DNA of 7,399 nt from an uncultured Saprospiraceae bacterium (lineage in GTDB: Bacteria > Bacteroidota > Bacteroidia > Chitinophagales > Saprospiraceae), in contig CALHBW010000144.1 in the NCBI GenBank assembly GCA_937930625.1, positions 1 through 7,399 on the forward strand. The letters are read 5' to 3'. Below are positions 1-5,019 of this stretch, in pieces. Made by a program: the position numbers and the translations under genes. How positions within the stretch are numbered: position 1 is the first letter of the stretch; every line of letters starts with the position of its first letter. The notes beneath the pieces were generated by a model. That model did no database searches and had not been told where the DNA came from. It worked only from the letters and a program-made list of their open reading frames with translations.

Positions 1-288
1 TACATTATGCTTGTTTAGTCGGTCAACGGTCGGTTGACATTCGAGCAGCGTAGTGCCACCGCAAAATTGCTTGAAAATCGTTTTCTGAACCAACTTGTTG
101 ATAGGCAAACGCATCTTAATTGCCGCCAAACCCAATTGTGACCCAACATTGACGAGCCACTTTTTATTCATCATACCAAACAACCATGCAGCATTTTTCA
201 GCTCTTGGTCAGACATGCCTGCAAAAGCAATTTCCAGATTGGAAAAATCGACGGTATTGGATATTCTTTTTTTCGTTTGAAGCGTCAT
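1..288 (-). CDS. Proline dehydrogenase, N-terminal 96 residues (partial, runs off left edge)
   Basis: Proline dehydrogenase is the FAD enzyme that oxidises L-proline to pyrroline-5-carboxylate, the first step of proline catabolism. On the minus strand a frame starts with ATG at 288-286 and stays open to base 1 (96 codons), so the C-terminal part, which should hold the catalytic barrel, lies outside the window. The visible part matches the N-terminus of monofunctional Bacteroidota proline dehydrogenases: a short lead, then NLEIAFAGMSDQEL (residues 17-30), a helical stretch with WLFGMMNKKWLV (35-46), LPINKLVQKTIFKQFCGG (61-78) and a final LLECQPTVDRL (81-91). FKQFCGG followed by an 'E-C-x-x-T' region is the most distinctive part. 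The chosen start is the first ATG ahead of the conserved block. A heptamer repeat array lies 29 bp upstream. The identification rests on family recall, not on a search. Confidence 0.83.
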   Translation of the reverse strand, partial: MTLQTKKRISNTVDFSNLEIAFAGMSDQELKNAAWLFGMMNKKWLVNVGSQLGLAAIKMRLPINKLVQKTIFKQFCGGTTLLECQPTVDRLNKHNV

Positions 289-316
289 TTTATAGTGTGA
301 AGACAATTTATCAGTG

Positions 317-351
317 CATAGTCCATAGTCTGTAGTCGATAGTCGATAGTT
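317..351. repeat. Five-copy heptanucleotide tandem array (NATAGTC)
   Basis: Five consecutive 7-bp units read CATAGTC, CATAGTC, TGTAGTC, GATAGTC, GATAGTT. The array begins 28 bp upstream of the proline dehydrogenase start, so it is in that gene's promoter or 5' leader. The units are imperfect, which argues against active slippage. No known protein-binding site is recognised. Confidence 0.75.
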
Positions 352-512
352 TTTCTTAATTAACTATTAGACGAAGACTGTTTGATTGTCCGATTGTTGA
401 ATTGTTTACGAGTGTTCAACAATGCTATTTTGAAGTATAAAAAGAGTGAGTATCAGGAATCAGATACAAAAATACATTTAATTTTAAAAAATTAATTATC
501 AATGCGTTAAAA

Positions 513-560
513 ACTTCAAAATCAACTTTAACTTCAAGCTCAACCTCAAATACAACGTTA
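513..560. repeat. Degenerate hexamer tandem array (consensus ACYTCA)
   Basis: Eight contiguous 6-bp units read ACTTCA, AAATCA, ACTTTA, ACTTCA, AGCTCA, ACCTCA, AATACA, ACGTTA. The array lies 56 bp beyond the aroE stop codon, so it is probably in the aroE 3' untranslated region. The flanking sequence at about 595-616 contains the inverted words TTTGAAGCT and TTGAGGCT, so partial folding back on the array is possible. No function is known. Confidence 0.55.
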
Positions 561-615
561 ATGAATAAGACTTGCTAAAGGCAAATCAATACTCAATTTG
601 AAGCTGTGATTGAGG

Positions 616-1350
616 CTAAAATTCTTCATTCCAAATACTCCAAGCACGTTCTGCTTGTAAATATAACATTTCAAGCCCGTTTTTGATGTCCGCACCCTGC
701 TTTTTTCCGTTTTTTAAGAAAGTCGTAACATTAGGATTGTACACCAAATCATACAATAGATGCTTATCTGTGAGTTGTTCGTAGGGCAAATTGGGGCAAA
801 ATTCGACCTTTGGATACATTCCAAGCGGCGTCGTATTGACGATAAGCGAGTGTTTTTCGAGTATATTTTTGTCAATGTTTTTATAAGAAAATTGCCCTTC
901 ATTTGGTGTGCGCGACACGTACTTGCACACAATACCCAATCGCTCTAATACTGAAACCACCGCCTTAGCCGCGCCACCTGTTCCCAATACCAATGCCGCT
1001 GTATGATGTGTTTTCAATAAGGGTTTCAGCGATTTTTCAAAACCATAGACATCTGTATTGAAGCCGCGCAATTTGCCATTTTCTATTTTGATTGTATTGA
1101 CTGCACCAAAAGCCGCACTTTCATCGACCTCATCCATATAAGGAATGACTGCTTCCTTGTAAGGTATCGTAACATTCAAGCCCACTATCGAAGGATTTTT
1201 CGCCAACAAATCCGGCAATTGCTCTATCGTTTCCAAAGGAAATAGTTCATACTGCCAACCTTCAATTTTTTCTTGTTCAAATTTTTCCGAAAAATATTTC
1301 TTAGAAAAAGAGTGAGACAAAGGAAATCCAATTAATCCAAGTGTTTTCAT
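616..1350 (-). CDS. aroE: Shikimate dehydrogenase (NADP+)
   Basis: AroE reduces 3-dehydroshikimate to shikimate with NADPH in the cytoplasm, the fourth step of the chorismate pathway. The 244-residue protein carries the family landmarks in order: SHS (12-14) for substrate binding, NVTIPYKE (59-66) with the catalytic Lys65, an Asn at 85, NTD (98-100) with the catalytic Asp100, the nucleotide-binding glycine loop GTGGAAKAV (123-131), SRT (146-148) at the usual NADP-phosphate contact, NTTPLG (172-177), YNP (204-206), and GLEMLYLQA (225-233) with the conserved Gln232. The length is at the short end of the family (E. coli AroE is 272) but typical of Bacteroidota. The ATG at 1350-1348 gives the expected start, two residues before the conserved LGLIG. 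An octamer repeat array begins 2 bp upstream of this ATG. It appears to be transcribed alone. Confidence 0.97.
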   Translation of the reverse strand: MKTLGLIGFPLSHSFSKKYFSEKFEQEKIEGWQYELFPLETIEQLPDLLAKNPSIVGLNVTIPYKEAVIPYMDEVDESAAFGAVNTIKIENGKLRGFNTDVYGFEKSLKPLLKTHHTAALVLGTGGAAKAVVSVLERLGIVCKYVSRTPNEGQFSYKNIDKNILEKHSLIVNTTPLGMYPKVEFCPNLPYEQLTDKHLLYDLVYNPNVTTFLKNGKKQGADIKNGLEMLYLQAERAWSIWNEEF

Positions 1351-1352
1351 AT

Positions 1353-1447
1353 GATGAGTTGTAGAGTTGATGAGTTGTAGAGTTGACGTATTTTTGTTTT
1401 CACAAAATTCAACAATTCGTCAACGCCACAACTCATCAACTCATAAC
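1353..1447. repeat. Octamer tandem array forming an inverted repeat at the aroE start
   Basis: The left half is a perfect 16-bp tandem duplication (GATGAGTTGTAGAGTT at 1353-1368 and 1369-1384), itself built from octamers ATGAGTTG and TAGAGTTG. The right half, read on the minus strand, contains ATGAGTTG, ATGAGTTG, TGGCGTTG. The arms 1364-1388 and 1418-1442 pair over 25 bp with two mismatches around a 29-nt loop. The array starts two bases upstream of the aroE ATG, so it would occupy the aroE leader. It shares its octamer design with the array at 4914-5019. Confidence 0.85.
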
Positions 1448-1485
1448 TAATTTTGTTTAAGATTTTTTTTATTTGCAGAAATGTC

Positions 1486-1543
1486 ACAATAATACGCATT
1501 TGAGAGTTATTCTTTATGTAAATTCAAAAATGAGTATTATTGT
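1486..1543. repeat. Imperfect inverted repeat, 16-bp arms
   Basis: ACAATAATACGCATTT at 1486-1501 pairs with AAATGAGTATTATTGT at 1528-1543, with one mismatch and a 26-nt loop. A second small hairpin overlaps its right side: ATTGTAAA (1539-1546) and TTTACAAT (1550-1557) with loop TCT. Neither has a T-tract, so they do not look like intrinsic terminators. Confidence 0.65.
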
Positions 1544-1620
1544 AAATCTTTTACAATCAAATATTTGCACCAATTTAATGGTGCTTTAATATACTACTAT
1601 ACATGAACCTAAAACCAGTA

Positions 1621-1650
1621 CGTCATTCTGAATTTATTTCAGAATCTCCC
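1621..1650 (-). repeat. REP-like hairpin unit, GGAG head (left copy)
   Basis: Read on the minus strand the unit is GGGAG, then a 7-bp stem TTCTGAA/TTCAGAA with loop ATAAA, then TGACG. A GGAG or GTAG tetranucleotide before a short hairpin is the layout of REP sequences mobilised by RAYT (TnpA-REP) transposases; that link is an inference, since no RAYT gene is in the window. It pairs with the unit at 1748-1777 over 30 bp with two mismatches. Confidence 0.7.
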
Positions 1651-1747
1651 AAGCCACAAGCACGATGTTGAATGTGAACTAAAAAAATATATTTTACTCA
1701 AAAACAACAAGTTATACGTTTTGTACAGCATGGGTTCTCCGTCGTTC

Positions 1748-1777
1748 GGGAGATACTGAAATAAATTCAGTATGACG
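1748..1777 (+). repeat. REP-like hairpin unit, GGAG head (right copy)
   Basis: Plus-strand unit: GGGAG, stem TACTGAA/TTCAGTA with loop ATAAA, then TGACG. It differs from the left copy at exactly two bases, and those two bases pair with each other in the local stem (T-A in one copy, A-T in the other). The hairpin is therefore preserved in both copies. The two units face each other with GGAG heads inward, 97 bp apart. Confidence 0.7.
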
Positions 1778-2086
1778 GTTGCTTTTTGATTTTTTACCTC
1801 ATGTATAGTAGTATGCAAATAGTTATTTTTATCTTTTTAAGATGCTGAAAAACAAACAACTATATATTTTTTCGACCCCTGCAAAGCGTTACAATCAGCT
1901 AAATTGTACAACCTCAATATGCTACCCGATGCCTGTTTTTATCTTCGATGGACAGGCGGCGATGTCGGTGGCAGTGGTTCGAGAGATGAATTTGGTTTGG
2001 ATGATATCATGCTGAATGTACTCCAAACTCCACCGCCACCACCACTCACAGCATGTCCACCCTTGCTTTTGGTCAATGACATTCCT

Positions 2087-2229
2087 GGCTACCCGTCTAA
2101 GTTTGCCTAAAAACACTCGTCAGACGAATCCTTGTATTCAGTGCGAATATTTTATGAGACAAATCACTGCGTTTCACAAAAACCTTCGTCAGACGAGTAT
2201 TCGCTTTAGGCAAACTTAGACGGATAGCC
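2087..2229. mobile_element. 143-bp MITE-like element, 25-bp terminal inverted repeats, 8-bp target duplication
   Basis: The ends are GGCTACCCGTCTAAG... (2087-2111) and its near-exact inverse (2205-2229), matching at 24 of 25 positions. Further in, ACTCGTC-A-GACGAA (from 2115) and its inverse on the right (to about 2199) extend the similarity after a small gap, and GCGAATA recurs inverted near 2198-2204. The element is flanked by the direct repeat ACATTCCT (2079-2086 and 2230-2237). It is inserted in a reading frame that is restored on removal. It has no coding capacity, so a transposase must have acted in trans. Families known to make 8-bp duplications include IS66, ISAs1 and IS1595; which one applies cannot be told here. 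Confidence 0.88.
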
Positions 2230-2365
2230 ACATTCCTATCACAGGTGGTGTGTATCAGGCAGATACGATTATCTCGGCGGGCATTGTTTCATTCGTTGAT
2301 ACGATAACATTCAAGGCGCAGGATTGTATTAAATTGGATAATGGATTTATTGGCATTCAAAATTT

Positions 2366-2459
2366 GGTAGTGCTATAAATGTAATGCCCTTACTTGCCTT
2401 GCATTTTGGAAATGCAAGGCAAGTTACCCAACTTTCAGCATTACATTTGCAGGACTACC
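2366..2459. mobile_element. 94-bp hairpin MITE-like element with 8-bp target duplication
   Basis: The terminal inverted repeats are 22 bp (2366-2387, beginning GGTAGTGCT, and 2438-2459, ending GGACTACC), matching at 19 of 22 positions, including a perfect inner AAATGTAATGC/GCATTACATTT. The centre is a near-perfect hairpin: 15 bp (ACTTGCCTTGCATTT with its inverse, 2392-2424) closing a TGG loop. The direct repeat CAAAATTT flanks it (2358-2365 and 2460-2467). Element plus one duplication is 102 bp, a multiple of three, but the inserted DNA brings an in-frame TAA. Removing it restores the original C-terminus of the relic gene. No open frame lies inside. Confidence 0.88.
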
Positions 2460-2524
2460 CAAAATTTTAATGCGGAAATTGAAGCATATGGACAGTAGAA
2501 ATGGGAGAATCTCCTGTCGTCAGA

Positions 2525-2622
2525 CGGAAAATATTAACATTTATTATTTCACGCAGAGAACGCAGAGTTCGCGGAGAAATACTGTAAAATCTCTGCGTTC
2601 TCTACGTGAATCAGCATTTTCC
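2525..2622. repeat. Inverted repeat of the 'TTCACGCAGAG' type
   Basis: TTCACGCAGAGAACGCAGAG (2548-2567) pairs with 2591-2610 at 19 of 20 positions around a 23-nt loop. An outer pair, CGGAAAAT (2525-2532) and ATTTTCCG (2615-2622), encloses it. Repeats with this ACGCAGAG wording are familiar from intergenic DNA of several unrelated bacterial genomes (recall, not searched). The open frame at 2470-2736 crosses this repeat and is not a credible gene. Confidence 0.75.
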
Positions 2623-2790
2623 GAAATTCATCCCGTTCACAGTGTAAAACCCAAAACTTGGGCAGTAACTTTTCAAAGCCTCCGAAAAATTGTACACAAA
2701 AATCATAAAGAATCAATAAAGTACATTGACATATAGCGGTGATGTAGGTTTTTATTTATATTGACGGCATTAAAAAATCAGACTCAAATA
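2623..2790. other. Intergenic DNA with no recognised feature
   Basis: This stretch lies between two inverted-repeat elements. Only a small 5-bp hairpin (CCCAA at 2650-2654 with TTGGG at 2658-2662) was seen. No gene, RNA gene or promoter could be supported. It is AT-rich and may be decayed coding or repeat sequence. Confidence 0.4.
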
Positions 2791-2792
2791 GA

Positions 2793-2945
2793 CCTAAAAC
2801 TCGTCTGCCATTGTAAAATGTCAGCCGTGTTTTAGGTAAGCCCAAAGCTCAAACTATTGAATCTCGACTACTTAATATTTACAAAAATGCGAGTCTTGCC
2901 GCGAAACACGGCTGACATTTTAGCAAATGGCAGACGAGTTTCAAG
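2793..2945. repeat. Two-armed palindromic element upstream of the OstA-like gene
   Basis: Left arm 2797-2832 and right arm 2904-2941 pair with each other, differing by two single-base gaps. Each arm also folds alone. Left: CCTAAAAC (2793-2800) with GTTTTAGG (2829-2836), then CTG/CAG, a C-T mismatch and CATT/AATG around GTAA. Right: GAAAC/GTTTC, CTG/CAG, an A-G mismatch and CATTT/AAATG around TAGC. The internal mismatch is at the same place in both arms, and one outer pair changes A-T to G-C. The element ends about 50 bp before the OstA-like start. Confidence 0.75.
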
Positions 2946-2993
2946 TAAATTAAAAGACTCATGTTTTAGAAAAATGACTGATTATAACGTTTT

Positions 2994-4922
2994 ATGGTTT
3001 GGAATAATTTAAAAATGGTGTCAATGATGGACGTGAAGAATTTCGCGGTTCTTGCAGTATTTGCGTGTTTTTTATTCAGCTCAATTCATGTACATGCCCA
3101 AATTGGTATCCCCGAACCGCCACCGCTTGATACCACCAAACAACGTATCAAAATCGAAAATGCCGATTCAGCCGAATACATCAAAACCAATGACGAAACA
3201 CAAAAATACCTCGTCGGTAATGTCGTCTTGAATCAAAAAGGTACGATGATGTACGCCGATAGCATGATAGTGGTCGAGCAAAAAGTACGGGCATTTGGCA
3301 ATGTTGTCATTGAGCAAGACTCGGTGACAGTTTATGCCAATCGACTGAATTACAACGGCGATACACGCAAGGCAACACTGATAGACAAGGTGGTTTTATC
3401 GGATGGCAAACAAAAATTATTTACCGACAAATTGGATTATAACCTCGACACCGAAATCGGTGAATACCACACAGGCGCGACGCTTGAAGGCGACAATATC
3501 AACCTCAAAAGTCAGCACGGATATTATCACACCGAAACAAAACAAGCTTATTTTAAAGGCAATGTCGAAGTCGTCGATTCTAATTTTACGCTGAAAGCAG
3601 ATACGCTGCATTACGATACCGAAAAGCAAATTTCTTACTTTCACGGACCCACCGACATCGTGACCGACGATAAGCAAATTTATTGCGAAGCAGGTTTTTA
3701 TAATTCAGCAGAAAACTACGCTGAATTTGAACAAAACGTCAAATACAAAGGCGAAAATCAATACGCCACTTCCGACAAAATCATTTATGACGGCGACGCA
3801 GACGAGGTGTATTTTGAGGGAAAAACCAACTTCCAAGACGAAAACCGCACCGTAGAATCGGGCGATGCGTATTACGACTCCGAGCGCAAGATTTCGCAAT
3901 TTCGCAATGATGTCAGAATTGCCGATTCTACCCAAGTCATCTATGCCGACAGCTTGGATTATTATGAAGAATTGGACTCCCTGAAAGCATGGGGCGATGT
4001 GGTCATTCAAAGCCGTGAACGCGACATTTGGGCGGATAGCCTCCAATACGGCGAAAGAGCCGGAACGGGCATTGCATGGGGCAAGGTCGTGATGATAGAT
4101 TCGACCCAATCCATCTGGGCAGACCAACTCGAATACGGCAATAAAAGCACCGCCACCGCCACAGGCAAAGTACTGATTATCAATCACAAAGATGACATCA
4201 TTCTCGAATCCAAATACGCTACTTATAACGATAGTACCGACTACCTCTACGCTACCGGACGCCCCCTCATGCGTACCCTCGTAGATGGCGATACGCTCTA
4301 CCTTGCGGCAGATACTTTGCGGTCATTTCAGCCCGATTCGGTGCAAACGGACGGACGGATTTTGTTGGCGCAAAACAACGTGCGAGTCTATAAAAACGAC
4401 CTTCAGGCGGTGAGCGATTCGATGATATATAGCACCGTAGATTCGACCTTTCAATTTTATAAACAGCCTGTTGTGTGGTCGGATACGAGCCAATTTTCGG
4501 CAGATACGATTGTTATTTTTCAAAAAAATAATGATATACATAAAATTGATTTGACGGGAAATGCCTTCATTATCAATGAGACGGACGACCAATTTTATAA
4601 CCAAATTAAAGGGAAAAATATTTATGTAAAATTCGATAGCAACCAAGTCCGAATAATGGATGTACGCATAGGCGGCGAGACGATTTATTATGTCAAAGAT
4701 GATAAAAATGCCTATGTCGGCGTCAACAAAACGACTTGTAATAATATGTTGATTTACTTTGGGAATAACGAAGTCGAACAAATCAATTTTTACCAACAAC
4801 CCACCGCCAATATCACCCCAATGAAACAAGCCAACCACAATTCTCTGCGACTCGACGGCTTCAAATGGCGGGATAAATTACGTCCAAAATCACCTTTTGA
4901 TGTGCGATATAAAAATGAGTAA
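2994..4922 (+). CDS. OstA/LptA-like envelope protein (LPS transport)
   Basis: This is a 642-residue exported protein of the OstA-like type found across Bacteroidota. It is inferred to take part in moving lipopolysaccharide across the periplasm, by analogy with LptA and the periplasmic part of LptD. A signal peptide is clear: a basic start, a hydrophobic stretch at 17-33 (FAVLAVFACFLFSSIHV) and a likely cleavage near HAQ (34-36). The true start may be Met8, Met11 or Met12 (3015, 3024, 3027) rather than 2994. The mature part is a long ladder of beta-strand repeats with recurring 'A-D-x-L-x-Y' words: 87-93, 114-120, 144-149, 201-207, 258-265, 317-323, 346-352, 375-381, 438-443, 473-479 and 502-508. 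These suggest a stacked jellyroll like LptA but much longer. Near the C-terminus is DGFKWRDKLRPKSP (621-634), typical of the group. No beta-barrel domain is apparent. It converges on the AGCS symporter, and its last codons lie in an inverted repeat. Confidence 0.87.
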   Translation: MVWNNLKMVSMMDVKNFAVLAVFACFLFSSIHVHAQIGIPEPPPLDTTKQRIKIENADSAEYIKTNDETQKYLVGNVVLNQKGTMMYADSMIVVEQKVRAFGNVVIEQDSVTVYANRLNYNGDTRKATLIDKVVLSDGKQKLFTDKLDYNLDTEIGEYHTGATLEGDNINLKSQHGYYHTETKQAYFKGNVEVVDSNFTLKADTLHYDTEKQISYFHGPTDIVTDDKQIYCEAGFYNSAENYAEFEQNVKYKGENQYATSDKIIYDGDADEVYFEGKTNFQDENRTVESGDAYYDSERKISQFRNDVRIADSTQVIYADSLDYYEELDSLKAWGDVVIQSRERDIWADSLQYGERAGTGIAWGKVVMIDSTQSIWADQLEYGNKSTATATGKVLIINHKDDIILESKYATYNDSTDYLYATGRPLMRTLVDGDTLYLAADTLRSFQPDSVQTDGRILLAQNNVRVYKNDLQAVSDSMIYSTVDSTFQFYKQPVVWSDTSQFSADTIVIFQKNNDIHKIDLTGNAFIINETDDQFYNQIKGKNIYVKFDSNQVRIMDVRIGGETIYYVKDDKNAYVGVNKTTCNNMLIYFGNNEVEQINFYQQPTANITPMKQANHNSLRLDGFKWRDKLRPKSPFDVRYKNE

Positions 4923-5019
4923 ATGAGTACATGAATAAATGAGTAAATATCAATGCAGAAATATATTAATTACTAAATTAAAACATTTACGCATTTACTC
5001 ATCTATTCATTTACTCATT
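4914..5019. repeat. Octamer array as a 35-bp inverted repeat spanning two convergent gene ends
   Basis: The left arm (4914-4948) is four octamers: ATGAGTAA, ATGAGTAC, ATGAATAA, ATGAGTAA. The right arm (4985-5019), read on the minus strand, is ATGAGTAA, ATGAATAG, ATGAGTAA, ATGCGTAA. The arms match at 31 of 35 positions around a 36-nt loop. The stop codon of the OstA-like gene (4920-4922) lies in the left arm and that of the symporter (5007-5009) in the right arm, so both transcripts would end in, or run through, this stem. It may serve as a shared 3'-end structure. A classical GC-rich stem with T-tract is absent. Confidence 0.88.

Larger units (their letters stand above)
289..615. other. Non-coding gap between aroE and proline dehydrogenase
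   Basis: These 327 bp separate two minus-strand genes and contain no credible open frame. Visible contents are the heptamer array at 317-351, a 9-bp stem (ATTGTTGAA at 393-401 with TTCAACAAT at 415-423, 13-nt loop), a very AT-rich stretch at about 470-500, and a hexamer array at 513-560. A T-run terminator for aroE was not found. A convincing Bacteroidota -33/-7 promoter for the proline dehydrogenase gene was also not found; TAAATTG just upstream of its start on the minus strand is one base short of the TAnnTTTG consensus. Confidence 0.6.
1562..1821. repeat. Large nested palindromic element enclosing two inverted REP-like hairpins
   Basis: The outer arms ATACTACTATACATGA (1591-1606) and TCATGTATAGTAGTAT (1799-1814) are perfect 16-bp inverted repeats. 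Further out, TATTTGCA (1562-1569) pairs with TGCAAATA (1814-1821). This word is directly adjacent to the arm on the right but separated by 22 bp on the left (1570-1591), as if the left side had gained a small insertion containing the hairpin GCACCA/TGGTGC. Inside are the two 30-bp REP-like units at 1621-1650 and 1748-1777. No direct repeat flanking the whole element was found, and no coding sequence is seen within it. Confidence 0.75.
1841..2498 (+). pseudogene. Relic of a secreted/surface-protein gene interrupted by two palindromic insertions
   Basis: Two segments read as domains common in secreted Bacteroidota proteins. The first, about 1916-2000, contains CFYLRWTGGDVGGSGSRDEF followed by GLDDIMLN, the end of a beta-sandwich module, then a proline-rich linker. 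The second, about 2238-2360, reads ITGGVYQADTIISAG and continues to FKAQDCIKLDNGF, resembling the C-terminal '3-coathanger stack' type repeat. The frame is broken at 2087 and again at 2366 by small inverted-repeat elements. Deleting 2087-2237 and 2366-2467 (each an element plus one target copy) rejoins DIP to ITGG and IQN to FNAEIEAYGQ, then TAG at 2496-2498. This leaves one 405-nt frame with no internal stop, counted from 1841. A TAA at 1838-1840 and the lack of a signal peptide show that the N-terminal part is missing. The left boundary is uncertain, and the domain names rest on recall. Confidence 0.8.

Noticed and set aside
317..351. Phase-variable promoter repeat
   Set aside because: The heptamer units are imperfect (only two adjacent identical pairs), which makes slipped-strand switching unlikely.
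1904..2110. A stand-alone small gene of 68 codons
   Set aside because: It starts at TTG, its last codons lie inside the 143-bp inserted element, and the rest matches the body of a larger secreted-protein gene. It is better treated as part of the pseudogene.
2470..2736. Open frame of 88 codons as a gene
   Set aside because: It begins in the tail of the relic gene in another frame and then runs through the TTCACGCAGAG inverted repeat. The translation has no recognisable domain.
1353..2945. CRISPR array or phage remnant as the explanation of the many repeats
   Set aside because: The repeats belong to different families, are inverted rather than regularly spaced direct copies, and no cas, integrase or phage gene is present.
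2781..2960. Direct repeat AGACTCA on both sides of the 2793-2945 palindrome as a target duplication
   Set aside because: The copies are not adjacent to the palindrome ends (several bases away on each side) and a 7-bp match at this distance can occur by chance.
3705..4187. Long open frame on the minus strand inside the OstA-like gene (160 codons); a similar one at 4323-4838 (171 codons)
   Set aside because: Both are antisense to a confidently coding gene, show no family resemblance, and are explained by the codon use of the repeated plus-strand sequence.
4914..5019. Classical intrinsic terminator
   Set aside because: The stem is long and AT-rich with many mismatches and is not followed by a T-tract on either strand. 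A 3'-end role remains possible but is not shown.
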